Below, piece by piece: positions 35,161 to 46,400 of a stretch of DNA of 64,000 nt; the stretch's first letter is position 1, and every line of letters starts with the position of its first letter. The DNA comes from Carex sylvatica (Eukaryota; Streptophyta; Magnoliopsida; Poales; Cyperaceae): NCBI GenBank assembly GCA_964058845.1, contig CAXKVR010000118.1, forward strand, positions 84,501 to 148,500, read 5' to 3'. The translations under genes and the position numbers were made by a program. The notes below the pieces were generated by a model that saw nothing but the letters and a program-made list of their open reading frames with translations, ran no database searches and was not told where the DNA came from.

Positions 35161-35530
35161 GTAAGGCTACGCTACTTCGCAAATTAAACGGGCTGTTTTA
35201 ATTCACGCTCATATCTCTAGTTTCGAAGTCCAAATAGCCGATTCAAACTGTTAGGTGTTTAATATATATTAAAATGTGCTTGGAGACCAATTTTTACATT
35301 TTTTAGAATTTTTTTATTATTTATTAAAATGGTTTGAAAATCGTTGTTTTTATTAAAATTCTACACCATTAAAAAACAGTTATTTTCAAACCATCTTAAT
35401 AAATAGTAAAAAAAATTCAAAAAATCTAAAATTTGATCTCCAAGCACATTTTAATATAGATTAAACACCTAACAGTTTGAAAATAAGCACATTTTAATAT
35501 AGATTAAAATTTGATTTTATTTCTAGTCTA
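35161..35530. mobile_element. Truncated MITE of the same superfamily
   Basis: The left end GTAAGGCTACGCTACTTCGC resembles the GAGTAAGGCTAAGGTGCTA end at 969. GTGCTTGGAGACC and its complement lie on opposite sides of a palindromic centre. The right arm stops at AACACCTAACAGTTTGAAAA and is followed by a short direct repeat of CACATTTTAATATAGATTAA, so the right terminus is lost. Confidence 0.65.
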
Positions 35531-35913
35531 CTCCAACTTGTTTGGGAATAAGAACTTTGAAGAAGAAGAAGAAGAAGAATGCTCTCATATATTTATTCTC
35601 AAGTTTCATTCCTTGGAAAATAAATCTGCCGTTATTCCAATGTAATAACAAGTTTATGTTATTCTGATTCCAACTATTTAACTTCCTTGAGATTCGTACA
35701 TAAAATTATTACTTCGCGTATAGAAAACATTGAATGTGTAGAAACGGAATAACAGATACCTATTATTCTATTGGAATAACAGCAGGTTTATTTGCTCATT
35801 CCTTGGACTTGGGAGTGGCTCCTCTCCATTTCTTGAACAAGGAGACGTCCATTTCATATTTGTTTCCTTTTACATGTTTAAATGTTGAATTCTTGTTTCA
35901 ACTGTTTACACAA

Positions 35914-37078
35914 TCCTCCCTACTAAATAGCATGCTATTTTTTTTGGGAACCAACCCTCTATTTATCCAGAGAAGATCCGAGCCGTTGATTCTATAAATC
36001 TCAGCCACTCATCAAAACAGATCTTAATCTCAGCCTTTAATAAATAATTTTGATTTTATACATCTGTTTCATGTTGTCAAACGTGTAGAAATCTAAATTT
36101 AGTGATTTATATCTATGCTACATATAATGCCACACAGAAATTGTATCACTGAATCTTCTTTTTTCCACGCGTTTTCTACTGTTTCCACGCGTTTTCTACT
36201 TTTCCGAATTCCTATCCTCTGCGGTACCTCAAACTTTGCGTGACTTTATGGAAAATCTCAACTGTTCAAATATTTTCTGCACAAATCTCAAAGCTCATTA
36301 ATACTGGCGCCTGCGCTACCCCCGAATAGGCACCCGACACGTGGGTCAAGCAAAGGTTGAGATAGCGCAGAGGCTCGGGCCGGTGCCTATTCCCGAGATA
36401 TCTCAACTTTTGCTTGACCCACGTGTCGGGTGCCTATTCGGGGGTAGCGCAGGCGCCAGTATTATTGGGCTTCGAGATTCGTGCAGAAATTATTTGAACG
36501 GCTCTGGATATCTCAACTTTTGCGTGCCTATTCGTGCAGAAGTATTATTGAGCTTCGAGATTCGTGTAGACTGTATTTGAACGGTTTAGATTTTCCAAAA
36601 AGTAAAGGCAAAATTTAAGATATCTCAGATGATATGAATTTCCTTCCCCATGCATCCCTTTCTCATTTCCAACGATGGCACTGATTTCTTTGTGAAAATA
36701 ATATCTTCATTATTCTCCTTATATTTTTTTAATTTGCAATTTTAAATGGATGTATTTGAGTTTATGCAAAATTATTTTTCAGATATTGATTTGCAAATTG
36801 CATTAATGTAGGAGTTTTGCAATTAAGAAATGAAATTGATTTCAATTATTTCAGAATAGTTGTTTGCAATTGCAAATCAACTGCATCAATAGAGATGCCG
36901 TAATATAGTATTAAACTCTAAGGTTATAATTTACTTTGTGAAACAAGTGATTCAGCACCTCATATTGTGCTTGGTGAAACTGACATTGACACTGAGTCTG
37001 ATTAATTGCTTTGTTCATTTATTTATTTCAAACAAAATAATATTTCAACCCCGTTGCAACGCACGGGCACTGGACTAG
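35914..37078 (+). mobile_element. Non-autonomous Helitron, 1165 bp
   Basis: The 5' end is TCCTCCCTACTAAATAG and the 3' end is CACGGGCACTGGACTAG, preceded by a hairpin (CCCGT at 37050-37054 pairing with ACGGG at 37063-37067). A 5' TC, a 3' hairpin and a terminal CTAG, inserted between host A and T without target duplication, are Helitron hallmarks. Copy B of the duplicated segment has the uninterrupted site near 51590, where ACACAA runs directly into TAAC. There is no Rep/helicase frame, so it is non-autonomous. It carries a second, nested fold-back element. Confidence 0.88.
36215..36640. mobile_element. Fold-back element nested in the Helitron, with a long GC-rich palindrome
   Basis: The core (about 36303-36461) has two arms of about 60 bases. 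The left begins ACTGGCGCCTGCGCTACCCC and the right ends with the complement GGGGTAGCGCAGGCGCCAGT. Outside it, TCTGCACAAATCTCAAAGCT is inverted as GGCTTCGAGATTCGTGCAGA. The outer edges carry GGTACCTCAAACTTTGCGTG and GATATCTCAGATGATATGAA, which also occur in the 42-48 kb repeats. Confidence 0.75.
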
Positions 37079-37440
37079 TAACCAATTAAATTTCATTATT
37101 ATAAAGAGAAAAAATAAAATAATTGAAATGAGTATTCTCCCCTACTGAAGACAATACAAATCTGATCTAGAGACAGTACAATGAAATAGTTACTCAAGAG
37201 GGACAAACAGAAGGAGGCAAATATTTTTATTGGGTTTTTAAATGCTCTACTGTTCTAATTAGAATGTAATATCCCCGTGCCAGTAAAATGCGACAATCAG
37301 TGTAGCAGATCACTGTTCCCGCAATTCATGACCCATTCCATGAATGAATACACAGAAGGGACCACTAAGAAAATGAGATAATTTATTTTAATGGAGATTG
37401 TTGAATAGAAATGTGGGGCAGTGGGGCTCATGTGAGGTAC

Positions 37441-37800
37441 AAAACCCACATGATGAGCTTCCCTATGCAGTAATTCTCAGATTTCCTTTGCTTCTTCAAA
37501 TTAAAAGCTGCCCTACATGGCCACTTCATATTTTATTTACATTTTTTTTATGAAGTCCCTTGATTTTCAGAATTTATTATTTTTAGAATGTGATGATTCA
37601 AATGCTTGGACTTTTTTTGTTTTAAAAATAGAACTAATTTTAATAATTTTATCAGTATATAGGAGTTGGATTTTACGAAAATACAGCTTCACCAAAGTAA
37701 AAATTAGTAAAAAAAAAAAAAAACATATTTACTCCACCCATCAGCAAAGAATATAAGCAAAGTCCCCTCCTAGACATACTAATAAAATTATAGCAATCAA
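37441..37800. other. Intergenic DNA, nothing recognised
   Basis: A short frame at 37517-37756 is A/T-driven and lacks protein features. Confidence 0.45.
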
Positions 37801-38165
37801 CATATATTTCATACAATTAGCAATCAACATATATTATGTATATATAATATAATATAATATAATATATATATAATATAATCCTGAATTTTTTTTATAAACC
37901 ATAATTAAGAAAATAATTTATACTTATATACTTATATACATATATTATATTATATTATACATATATTATATTATATATACATATATATACATATATATAC
38001 ATATACATATATTATATTTTATGTATACATATACATATATACATATATACATACATATACATATACATATACATACACATATACATACACATATACATAC
38101 ACATATACATATATACATATACATATATTATATTTTATCACACACATACACACACATATTATATA
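37800..38165. repeat. Large TA/TATACA microsatellite
   Basis: About 350 bases of TATATACA, ATATAC, TATAATA and ACACAC units. It is flanked by an inverted pair: ATAAACCATAATTAAGAAAA at about 37896 and its complement TTTTCTTAATTATGGTTTA at about 38357. Most of the microsatellite thus lies inside a larger inverted repeat. Confidence 0.9.
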
Positions 38166-39299
38166 TACATAAAAAATAGAGATGCTACACAGATCACCGC
38201 ACAGAAAAAAGTGAAAAAAAGTAAAAAAAAGAAAAAATTGGGACCGAAGAAGCCATTTAGTTCCAAAAAAGAAAAAAAAGTGAGACCGGAGGAGCCTTCC
38301 GGTCTTTGTGATTTTTGAAAAAAAAAAAAAACAATCATGTTGAATTAGTAAAAATAATTTTCTTAATTATGGTTTAAAAAAAAAATTCATACTTAGCTGT
38401 CCAATTCAGACTGAGTTTGATTTAGGCCGAGTTTGTTTTCGACCATAATGAATTAAATGCGTATAGCTTTTGTGAGGAACTTTTCATGCTTATAGGAACA
38501 GGGGTTAAGCCTTTCTGTACTGGTATGCCGATTTTGAAGGACTGGTAAGACTCATAAGTCATAACCAGCAAGGTTAAGCTTTTCAACAGTGTTTTAAAAA
38601 TCGGCCTATTTGACCAAATATTCATATTCAGTTGGAATCCGACTAAAAAATTAGTATTCGGTTCAATATTCGGCCGCATATATTTTTCTATATATTATCT
38701 ATTCAGTCGATTTATAATCTGTATATAGAAATAAGTCTAATAATGCTGCGCATAAGTTATTATAATGCAATATTTCAATTGTTTCTAATGTTTCTAATCT
38801 GTATATAGAAATAAGGCCGATTTATAATCCTTTCGATTTCAACATTAAGTATGAGATGAGAATCGATATTTTAACATTTTATCACCAGTTTAACATGTAC
38901 AGTCAATCATAAATACTTTCTTTGTATACAAATTAATATAAATTTTTATTTTAAAATCCGCATATATAAATTCAAATAAAAATCCATATATGCGATATGC
39001 GGTGGCTTTCCGAATACTGCATAAGAATCGATTTTTAAAACACTCCTTTTCAAAGATGATGATTCATGTGACATAAAACGCTGTCCAATGAGTTTGACAT
39101 GAGCTTCTGTCTTTGACAGGCAAAGGTGAAGTTTGAGCTTCAGACTATGAATGCAAAAGATTAGTGGAGAGAAATGTATTTGCTCCACCGATCTGAGGTA
39201 AGGGACTGGTGAAATTGTGGTTTTATAAATTCAACTTCTATGTGCTTGTTCAGTTAAATTATTAAAATTAGTTGTATTTAAAAAAGAAATCCAAATACT
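38166..39299. other. Intergenic DNA, no supported gene
   Basis: GAGACCGGAGGAGCCTTCCGGTC at 38282-38304 is a short GC-rich palindrome. AATCTGTATATAGAAATAAG occurs twice (38717 and 38797). Opposite-strand frames at 38422-38679 and 38946-39188 show no recognised motif. Confidence 0.45.
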
Positions 39300-40000
39300 T
39301 TATGTCTTTCATGTCTCAATTGTGCCTCACATTATTATTTTTTATTTTCAAAATTTAAAATAGTCAATCTGTATGGCTCAATATGACCTTCATATTAAAA
39401 TGTACTTGCATATCAAGTTTTATATTTTTTTTGAAACTTTTTTTACTATTTTGAAAAAAATAGGTACAAATTTATTATTTTTCAGAAGAGTTTGGACTAC
39501 CAAAAATAATGATTTTACACTTGTCTAAAATATAGTAAATAAATTTTAAAAAATATAAAATTTGATCTCTAAGTACATTTTAAATATCGAGATCATATTG
39601 AGTAGTTCAAATTAATTGTTTGAGTTTTAAAACATAAATAAATAAATAAGGATGTGAGCCACAATTGAGACATTTGAATCCAACTCAATATAATATATAT
39701 TTTGTGGAAAAAAAGATGGATGATAATTTTTTTTGTCATAAAAGGAACAAAACATTTCTAAGGAATACTCAATAATTTCAATTTCTTTGTGCATTAATGC
39801 AAGTCTTCAAATTTGGTCATAGAGCAAGAGCATCCCAAATTTAGTCATAGGAAATTCCCTTATTTCAGTTTCTGTATGCATTAATGTAAAAGTCTCCGAA
39901 TTAGTCATAGAACATCCAAATTTTGGTCATGCAACATTCCTTTATGCATTGATGCAAATTAAGTTTTGAATTTTGTGATCAAGTTTCGAGACCTACAATC
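39300..40000 (+). repeat. Second part of duplicated segment A (partner 52480-53460), with a fold-back MITE
   Basis: The phrase ATTTGGTCATAGAGCAAGAG and neighbours match 53230-53460 in copy B. A weak MITE at about 39311-39676 has inverted ends CTCAATTGTGCCTCACAT and ATGTGAGCCACAATTGAG. The junction CCAACTCAATATAATATATA (39683) is the empty counterpart of the MITE insertion at 52765. Similar text recurs at about 40690-40920. Confidence 0.75.
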
Positions 40001-40060
40001 CTTTAAAATTACATATAAAAAAATCAATGATTTAGGTCTCTGTGATTAAAATAAATGAGT

Positions 40061-40400
40061 GAGGCAATGCTACTATGCATAGCGTGGATTGATCCGTACT
40101 ATGGATCAATATATTTTTTTTAAAATTCTAACAGTCAATCCAAACTATTCAATATGGTCTCCATATGAATATGTACATATAAACTAATTTTTACATTTTT
40201 TTAGAATTTTTTTACTAATTTTTTTAGATGGATAGAAAATCACAGATCAAGCAATTTTCTACCAAACTAAAAAAATAGTAAAAGAATTCTAAAAAAAAAT
40301 AGTAAACTAATTCATATGGAGATCACGTTGGACAACTCAGATCGATTGTTAGAACTTCAAACTAAAGATTTGAGTCCTCTTGTAAAAAAAAAAAAGATTC
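40061..40400. mobile_element. Fold-back MITE with degenerate ends
   Basis: GGTCTCCATATGAATATGTA and CATATGGAGATCACGTTGGA are inverted about a centre containing AGATGGATAGAAAATCACAG and a complementary GCAATTTTCTACC. A related, less complete copy starts at about 43710 (GGTACCATGCATAGCACAGG). The ends are blurred and no target duplication is readable. Confidence 0.6.
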
Positions 40401-40689
40401 GAGTCCACAGCACAAGTCAAGACTGTCCAATCTACATTAAGAGTTGTGTGCACGAAAATTGAAGCAGACTAGTATGAATTTTAAAGCAGAGTGCACACAT
40501 TTTAATGCAGATTGGATGGTGATTTAACCCATCAAACAAAGTAATCCTTTTTTCCGTTGTGAGAGAGTCTGTATGAGAAGTTGAGAACAAATGAGAGTAT
40601 TAAAAATATGTACATTAAATAAAATTGACATGTCTATACATCATTTTGGATCATCATGGTTATAAGAAAACCACAATAATTATAAAGGC

Positions 40690-40925
40690 AAGCCCAATAA
40701 CAGAAATGAATTACACAAATTTTGGTCATAGAACATCCAAAATTTAGTCATAGGAAATTCCTTTATTTCAGTTTCTTATGCATTAATGTAAAAAGTCTTC
40801 AAATTAGTCATAAAACATCCAAAATTTGGTCATACAACATTCCTTTATGCATTGATGCAAATTCCTTTCAATTTTGAATTTTCTGATCAAGTTTCAAGAC
40901 CTACAATCCTTTAAAAATATTAAAA
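40690..40925 (+). repeat. Partial extra copy of the 39750-40000 sequence
   Basis: TTTTGGTCATAGAACATCCA, TTAGTCATAGGAAATTCC and CATTGATGCAAATTCCTTT recur in the same order as at 39810-39965 and 53260-53420. This is a third dispersed copy. Confidence 0.8.
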
Positions 40926-42079
40926 AGAACCAAATCAATGATTTAAATCTTAAATCCATCAGGTTAAAAAAATTTACCCATCTGTCTCTTTCTTGACAAA
41001 ATAATCAATATACTTCTAAAAATAAACAATATTCCTCACAAAATTTACCCATATGTTTCGAATGACATCGGATCAAATTCCGTCCAATGTTAAATCTAGA
41101 CCGTTTGATCTGTTTTCGTGCTTACAATTAAAATTGAAAAATACTAAACCGGACAAAATAATCTCGATGCAGATCAAACATTGGACTATACAAGTTTACG
41201 CTTAAATTATCTCAAATTACTAGCGAAGTTGACAAATGCCAAGTCAAACAAAGACAACCAATTGTTACAAAAATGAAAAGCAAATATTATTATGCCCAAG
41301 TGATGATACTGACAACATATGGAAATTATTATTTCCAAAAATAAATGTAGTTCTAATGATCCTGAAGACAACCAAATTATAAGAATCAATTGAATGATCA
41401 TAAAGAAGACAATGGAGATATATCACAAAATTCAGACGATCACGAAAGACTCAAAGATAAACACAATTTATTATGGGATCCCTATAAAAATTACATGCCT
41501 TGTACCAGTAATAACTATGGCATATGAACTGACATTTACAATTCAAAATGGAGCGTGCACAATTCAATGTGACTTGTTCCAGGAATAACTATGGCATATG
41601 AACTCGCCGAACACATCATAAAATCATACTGGTACCTGTATATATTTAGCCCAAACATAGCAGCTTACAAAAATATTACTCTTTGGTTAAATTTTCAAGG
41701 GAAACAATTTAATGGATGAAAATAAAATATGTACTCTCAAAAAGATAACTCAGAAGTCAGAACAAAACCAAATCTCTACTCAGAAAAGAACAAAACCAAA
41801 TCAAAAGATAATGATTAAAAGAATCACAAAAATATAATATATAGAGAACATATATTATGAAGGCCCTCAGAAAGTTGATAGTATTTCAAGTTTTCAACAC
41901 AAGGTCTCTGCAGCACAAATATAAACATCAATGGCTTACATTGTAACATAGTCAACACCTACTTTTTTTTCTTCCTTTTTGAGGGGGGAATTCACATCCT
42001 CAGGTTGCTTGAGTGAGAACAATTGAATCGGATGGCCTCAAATTATAATTTTTAACTTGCCACGAATCTAAAAGCACAA
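40926..42079. other. Intergenic DNA, no supported gene
   Basis: AATAACTATGGCATATGAACT occurs twice (41509 and 41584). Two short opposed frames lie around 41207-41588 without recognisable features. Confidence 0.45.
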
Positions 42080-42260
42080 ATAATACTGCCCCCCTACGCC
42101 ATCCCGAGCAGGCACCGACTGAGTTTAAATCTGGGCCATCCATTTCAATTGTGTTGAGTCAAGTACCTGGGTAAATATGGATTCTTTTGAGGGGTAGGGG
42201 GGTGTTGTAAATAAGTTCACATCCTCTAAGGTACCTTAATTGAAATTACTTCCAGAAGTG
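42080..42260. repeat. Fold-back repeat adjoining the tRNA-like sequence
   Basis: CCCCCCTACGCCATCCCGAGCAGG on the left and GAGGGGTAGGGGGGTGTTG on the right are an imperfect inverted pair. CATCCTCTAAGGTACCTTAATTG at about 42221 is an edge motif of the same fold-back family. No gene. Confidence 0.55.
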
Positions 42261-42300
42261 GGGTGTTTCCGATGAGAATCGGATCAAGGTGCCATTAACA

Positions 42301-42380
42301 TTTATATTGGCCGACTGGTCTAAGGCGCCAGATTCAGGTCCTGGTCTGAAAGGGCGTGGGTTCAAATTCCACGGCTATCA
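42301..42380 (+). tRNA. tRNA-Leu(CAG)-like sequence, probable pseudogene
   Basis: The sequence follows a plant nuclear tRNA-Leu from the D arm onward: GGCCGACTGGTCTAAGGCGCC, anticodon arm with loop TTCAGGT (anticodon CAG at 42335-42337), variable arm TCTGAAAGGGC, and T arm GTGGG-TTCAAAT-TCCAC. A T6 run at 42384-42389 could end RNA polymerase III transcription. The 5' acceptor strand (42301-42307, TTTATAT) does not pair with the 3' strand GGCTATC, the D arm has GAC for the usual GAG, and the last anticodon-stem pair is A/C. It is therefore probably a dead copy or tRNA-derived fragment. Confidence 0.6.
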
Positions 42381-42389
42381 TTCTTTTTT

Positions 42390-43464
42390 CAATCCTGACA
42401 TAATTTTTGGCTAAAGATTTTAACAGAGCAGTTTTGCCTTCATGCAGCAAACCACTGAAATTCATATCCTTTCCAACAGAACCTTTTTTTTTCAGTTCTC
42501 CGTTCTTATCCTCATTACAGCATCATTGGGCCTCTTCATAACCACAAGTAAAAATGTGTTTTCACCAAAGAAACAAAAAGAAAACCCAGAAAAATAATTT
42601 ATACTAGGCTTGAACAACAATTTTTTGAATGGAAAGTGTTAAATAATACTCAAATTAGTTAAAAACCAATCTTTAAAAACTTATTTCAGAAATGAAAACC
42701 CTGCATCACATTTTAATAAGAAAACGAAATTCAAACTTCACAAATCTTGATACATAAAAAAGTGAAACTTCATTCGAGTTTTGTCAGGACGTAAAATGTA
42801 AGTCAAATTTCATGAAAAACCTTCATAAAAATTCTTAATAGGAAAAAGCCATTGGAGAGAATCCCATATAAACCAAGTCATCATCCTTTCCTAAAATTCA
42901 ACATGAAGTGCAGATTTTATCCGCATTTTCCTCTTCACTTGAATCTCACTAAAAAAAGATCTAATATTGTTGTACAAGGAGATTAGCTAAATTTTAAGAT
43001 CACCTATTAATTTACTAAACTTTACAAGGCAAGGCAAAAAAAAGACACATTACAAAAGGTAAAAAAAGTATCTATTTTTTTCATGGTTCGTTAGCAAAAA
43101 CCAAAATTTTGTCCTCTAAAAATTACTCTATGCAAACAATAACTATAATTTGGTAGTATTTTCAGTAATAAAGGAGACCCAGAATAGAAATGGACAAATG
43201 CTATACTGTAATTCTTCACAAATAAACAAACATCAAAATTGTTCATAATAGTGTTCAGAGCAATAGATATGAATCTTATAATTACATCAAGTTTAAAAAA
43301 CTGTTGAGAAGATATCAGTGAACAATATTATCAACAAGTGCACACACACAAACATCAAATTTTTAAGTAGATGTATGTTACTGAGGGGAAAAATCCAAAA
43401 AATAAACAAAATATGAGCCTTCAGACTGTTCATTAATGTGTTCATAATATATTGTTTCAACATG
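42390..43464. other. Intergenic DNA, nothing recognised
   Basis: A/T-rich with no gene, transposon end or tandem repeat that I can support. Confidence 0.5.
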
Positions 43465-46400
43465 CCAAGGTCACTGGGAATTCGTATCCTCTGAGTTAAC
43501 TCAAAATTTGAGTTAAGATCTGGACCATCTGATTCAAATTCACACTAATATTTAATGGCCCCATGCATTATAGGCATGGGCCGGATTGACCCGAATTCTG
43601 ATCACACAGCCGAAAAAATGAACTCAATAGTTGCGTTAATGCAGAAGATATGGATTCGGTCACTGGAGCCCAAATATATAATGTGTAAAATGTCAGAAAA
43701 ACATATGAGTGAGACTATGGTACCATGCATAGCACAGGTTGTTCTGTATTACAGATCAATTCTTATTCAAAGTCTGAATAATCAATCCGAACCATTCAAC
43801 ATGATTTGCATATGATAATTTGCTTGCAGACTAAAATTTACATTTTTAATACTTTTTTAGATAGGTAGAAAATCACTACTTTTGAATGGACTAGAACCTT
43901 TAGATCAAGTGATTTTCTACCCCTCTCTCTCTCTTACACTTCTTCTCCTCCTTCTTCTATCCATCCATCCATCCAACAGACCCGTATCCTCCCAGGTATT
44001 GTAAAAGATTCCCCTCACTTTACGGTTTGAGAATTGATCTCAGCCGCTTTGGGATTCGGGCTAGCATAGGAACCAGTATTATTTGTGCTTTGAGATTCAT
44101 GCCAAGTTAAAAAGAATGGTCCGGATCCACTAATTGTAAAAGATTCCCTTTTCAGGTAATGGAGAGGATGTGAATTCCAACAACATTATATATTGGGCTA
44201 CAACAGTGACATGAAATTTGAGATTACCTTTACTGCAACTTTTCATCATTAGGCCAGTAATTTAGAATAAAACAATAACAAACATTTAGTAAAGGCAGCA
44301 GTTGTAGAGCAATATCAAATCATCAACCCAACATGGCAACAACAATGCAGAGTAAAGGCTAGAAAATAGCAGTCAATCAATACCAGCATTTGAAAAATCA
44401 AAGAAATATAGTGCAATCTAATAATTCGCACGAAAAGTGAAATGAAATGTAGTGAACCAAAACAGAGAGAAATTCAATTAATACAAGGGGAAAATTTGCA
44501 GCTACAAAAATCATCAGGCAATAAAACATGAAGTATAAAATGCATTGCAAAGACCCTCAGTAAGTATCATAACACAACTTGTTTTTCAACACACTGTTCA
44601 CTGGGGTCCATGTAAAAATGTACACCTCCCATGCAACAAGCAGCAGATACGTATCCTCTGACTTATCTCCACTTTTCAGTTTGATGTCAAAAGCGAGTCC
44701 AAAAAGTATTTTCGATGCCTTTCAAGCAATCAACCCGTTTTGTTATTTTTTTTTTTTTTTCTTAATTATGGTTTATAAAAAAAATTCTGCACACACTCTG
44801 AATCACCTGAAGTAACTCAAAGCAGATGGTCGGAATAAAAACTCAAAATTTGAGGTACTTCATATGATATGAATTCCATGCACACACAAGCGGAGGAGAA
44901 GAAATTAACATGCCATAGACCCTTAACCCAAAGGGCAAGTATCCTCACAGGTACTGTATAAGATTTCCCTCACTTCACGGTTTGAGATTTACTCTCAGCC
45001 GCTTTGAGATTCAAGCTAGTGCAGGGGCAGTATTACTGGGCTTTGAGATTCGTGCCAAGTTAAAAAGAACCGTCCGGATCCACTAATTAAAAATATTATC
45101 TTTTCAGGTAATGCACTGGATGTAAATTCTAACCCAAAAACCTAAAGCCAAAATTCACGTACATTCTTATAACATCATTTTCAGATCTTCATCTTATACT
45201 TATTAAACATCATTAGGTCTTCACCACAATAAATACAATGCATTTTTAAACCAAAACAAACACTGAAAAGAGCATGCAATAAACAACATATTAAATACTT
45301 CTCTACGTCGTAGATGTTGTATGAGCAAGAGGAAAAAAAAATCAATCATAAGAACATCAAATAGCAATTCAAAATCGGCTTGCAAAAATCGATTGAAGAA
45401 AACAGATGCTTAGATAAAGCATCAGAGAGATTCCCAGTTAGACCAAGTCTTCATCTCTTTTTGGAAATTCAAAAAGGAGTACAGATTCCCTGTCTACATT
45501 CTCGTCATCACTTGCATGACCTTATCAAACAAAATCACTTGAATTTAAAGGATGTAAATTAGTGAATTCACAAGTTCACAAAAGAAAAACTTCAGTTTTA
45601 CAAGAAAATGTGAATAAACAACAGATCAAACAATGCACTATTAGGCGATGGTGAAAAGTACAAGAAAATCGAACACAATAGATGGATCAAATTTCATTTT
45701 CATCAAGGAAAGAAAGAGAAATATACTAAAGAAGAGATTTAATACCTGAGACCATTCAAGTGAGCTAAGGGTAACTTGAACTCTAACTCGTGAACATAAG
45801 GAGTCAAGTAAACTCGAGTTGACAGTTCAGGTTCGAGCTGAAAAACCAACCCGTGAGCTAACTTGCATCCAGTGAAAAAGAAGAGTCTTTGAAATCCACC
45901 AACCTAAATTAAAAAGCAAGTAATAAAATTATCAGACAAACAACAGAAGGAAAAGAACCTCAGGTCTTTCAAAAAGAAGAGTCCAATCTATTTCAAAAAG
46001 AAAACATAACTAACCGCTAGCAAGGCAAGAAAGAGGGACTGACAAAGAAAGAATCAGTAGTTGGAAAATTATTTGTTTCTCATTATTTTTCAGATCTCTC
46101 TCTAACATTTTAAGAAAAGCAGCAATGCAAAAGTAAAAGCTAGAAAATAGCAGTCAATCAATACCGGCATTGTATGTTTCAAATTTAACGAAAATTGAAA
46201 TGAAACATAGTAAAGCAAACCGTAAATAAAATCAATGAATACAATGAAAAGTTTGCAGCCACAAAAATAAGCGAAGTATAAAATGCTTTGTGAAGACCCT
46301 CAGTAAGTATCATAACTTGTTAGACAACTGTCTGCTCTCTGGGCCCATATAAAAATGTACACGTCTCACATGCAACAGGCAACCAGTGTTGTAAAAAACG

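Larger units (their letters stand above)
34620..37440 (+). repeat. Duplicated segment, copy A (partner 51415-51900), expanded by transposons
   Basis: Host pieces of this copy match copy B in order: GCAGAGCAATCATATA (34673), ATTTATTCTCAAGTTTCATT (35589), CTCCTCTCCATTTCTT (about 35819), TTATAAAGAGAAAA (about 37098), AATCAGTGTAGCAGATCACT (37295) and AATAGAAATGTGGGG (about 37405). Between them copy A holds two fold-back MITEs and a Helitron that copy B lacks. No gene is recognised in the host pieces. Confidence 0.85.

Noticed and set aside
36341..36580. 79-residue frame in the Helitron
   Set aside because: It runs across one arm of the GC-rich palindrome and is open because of base composition.
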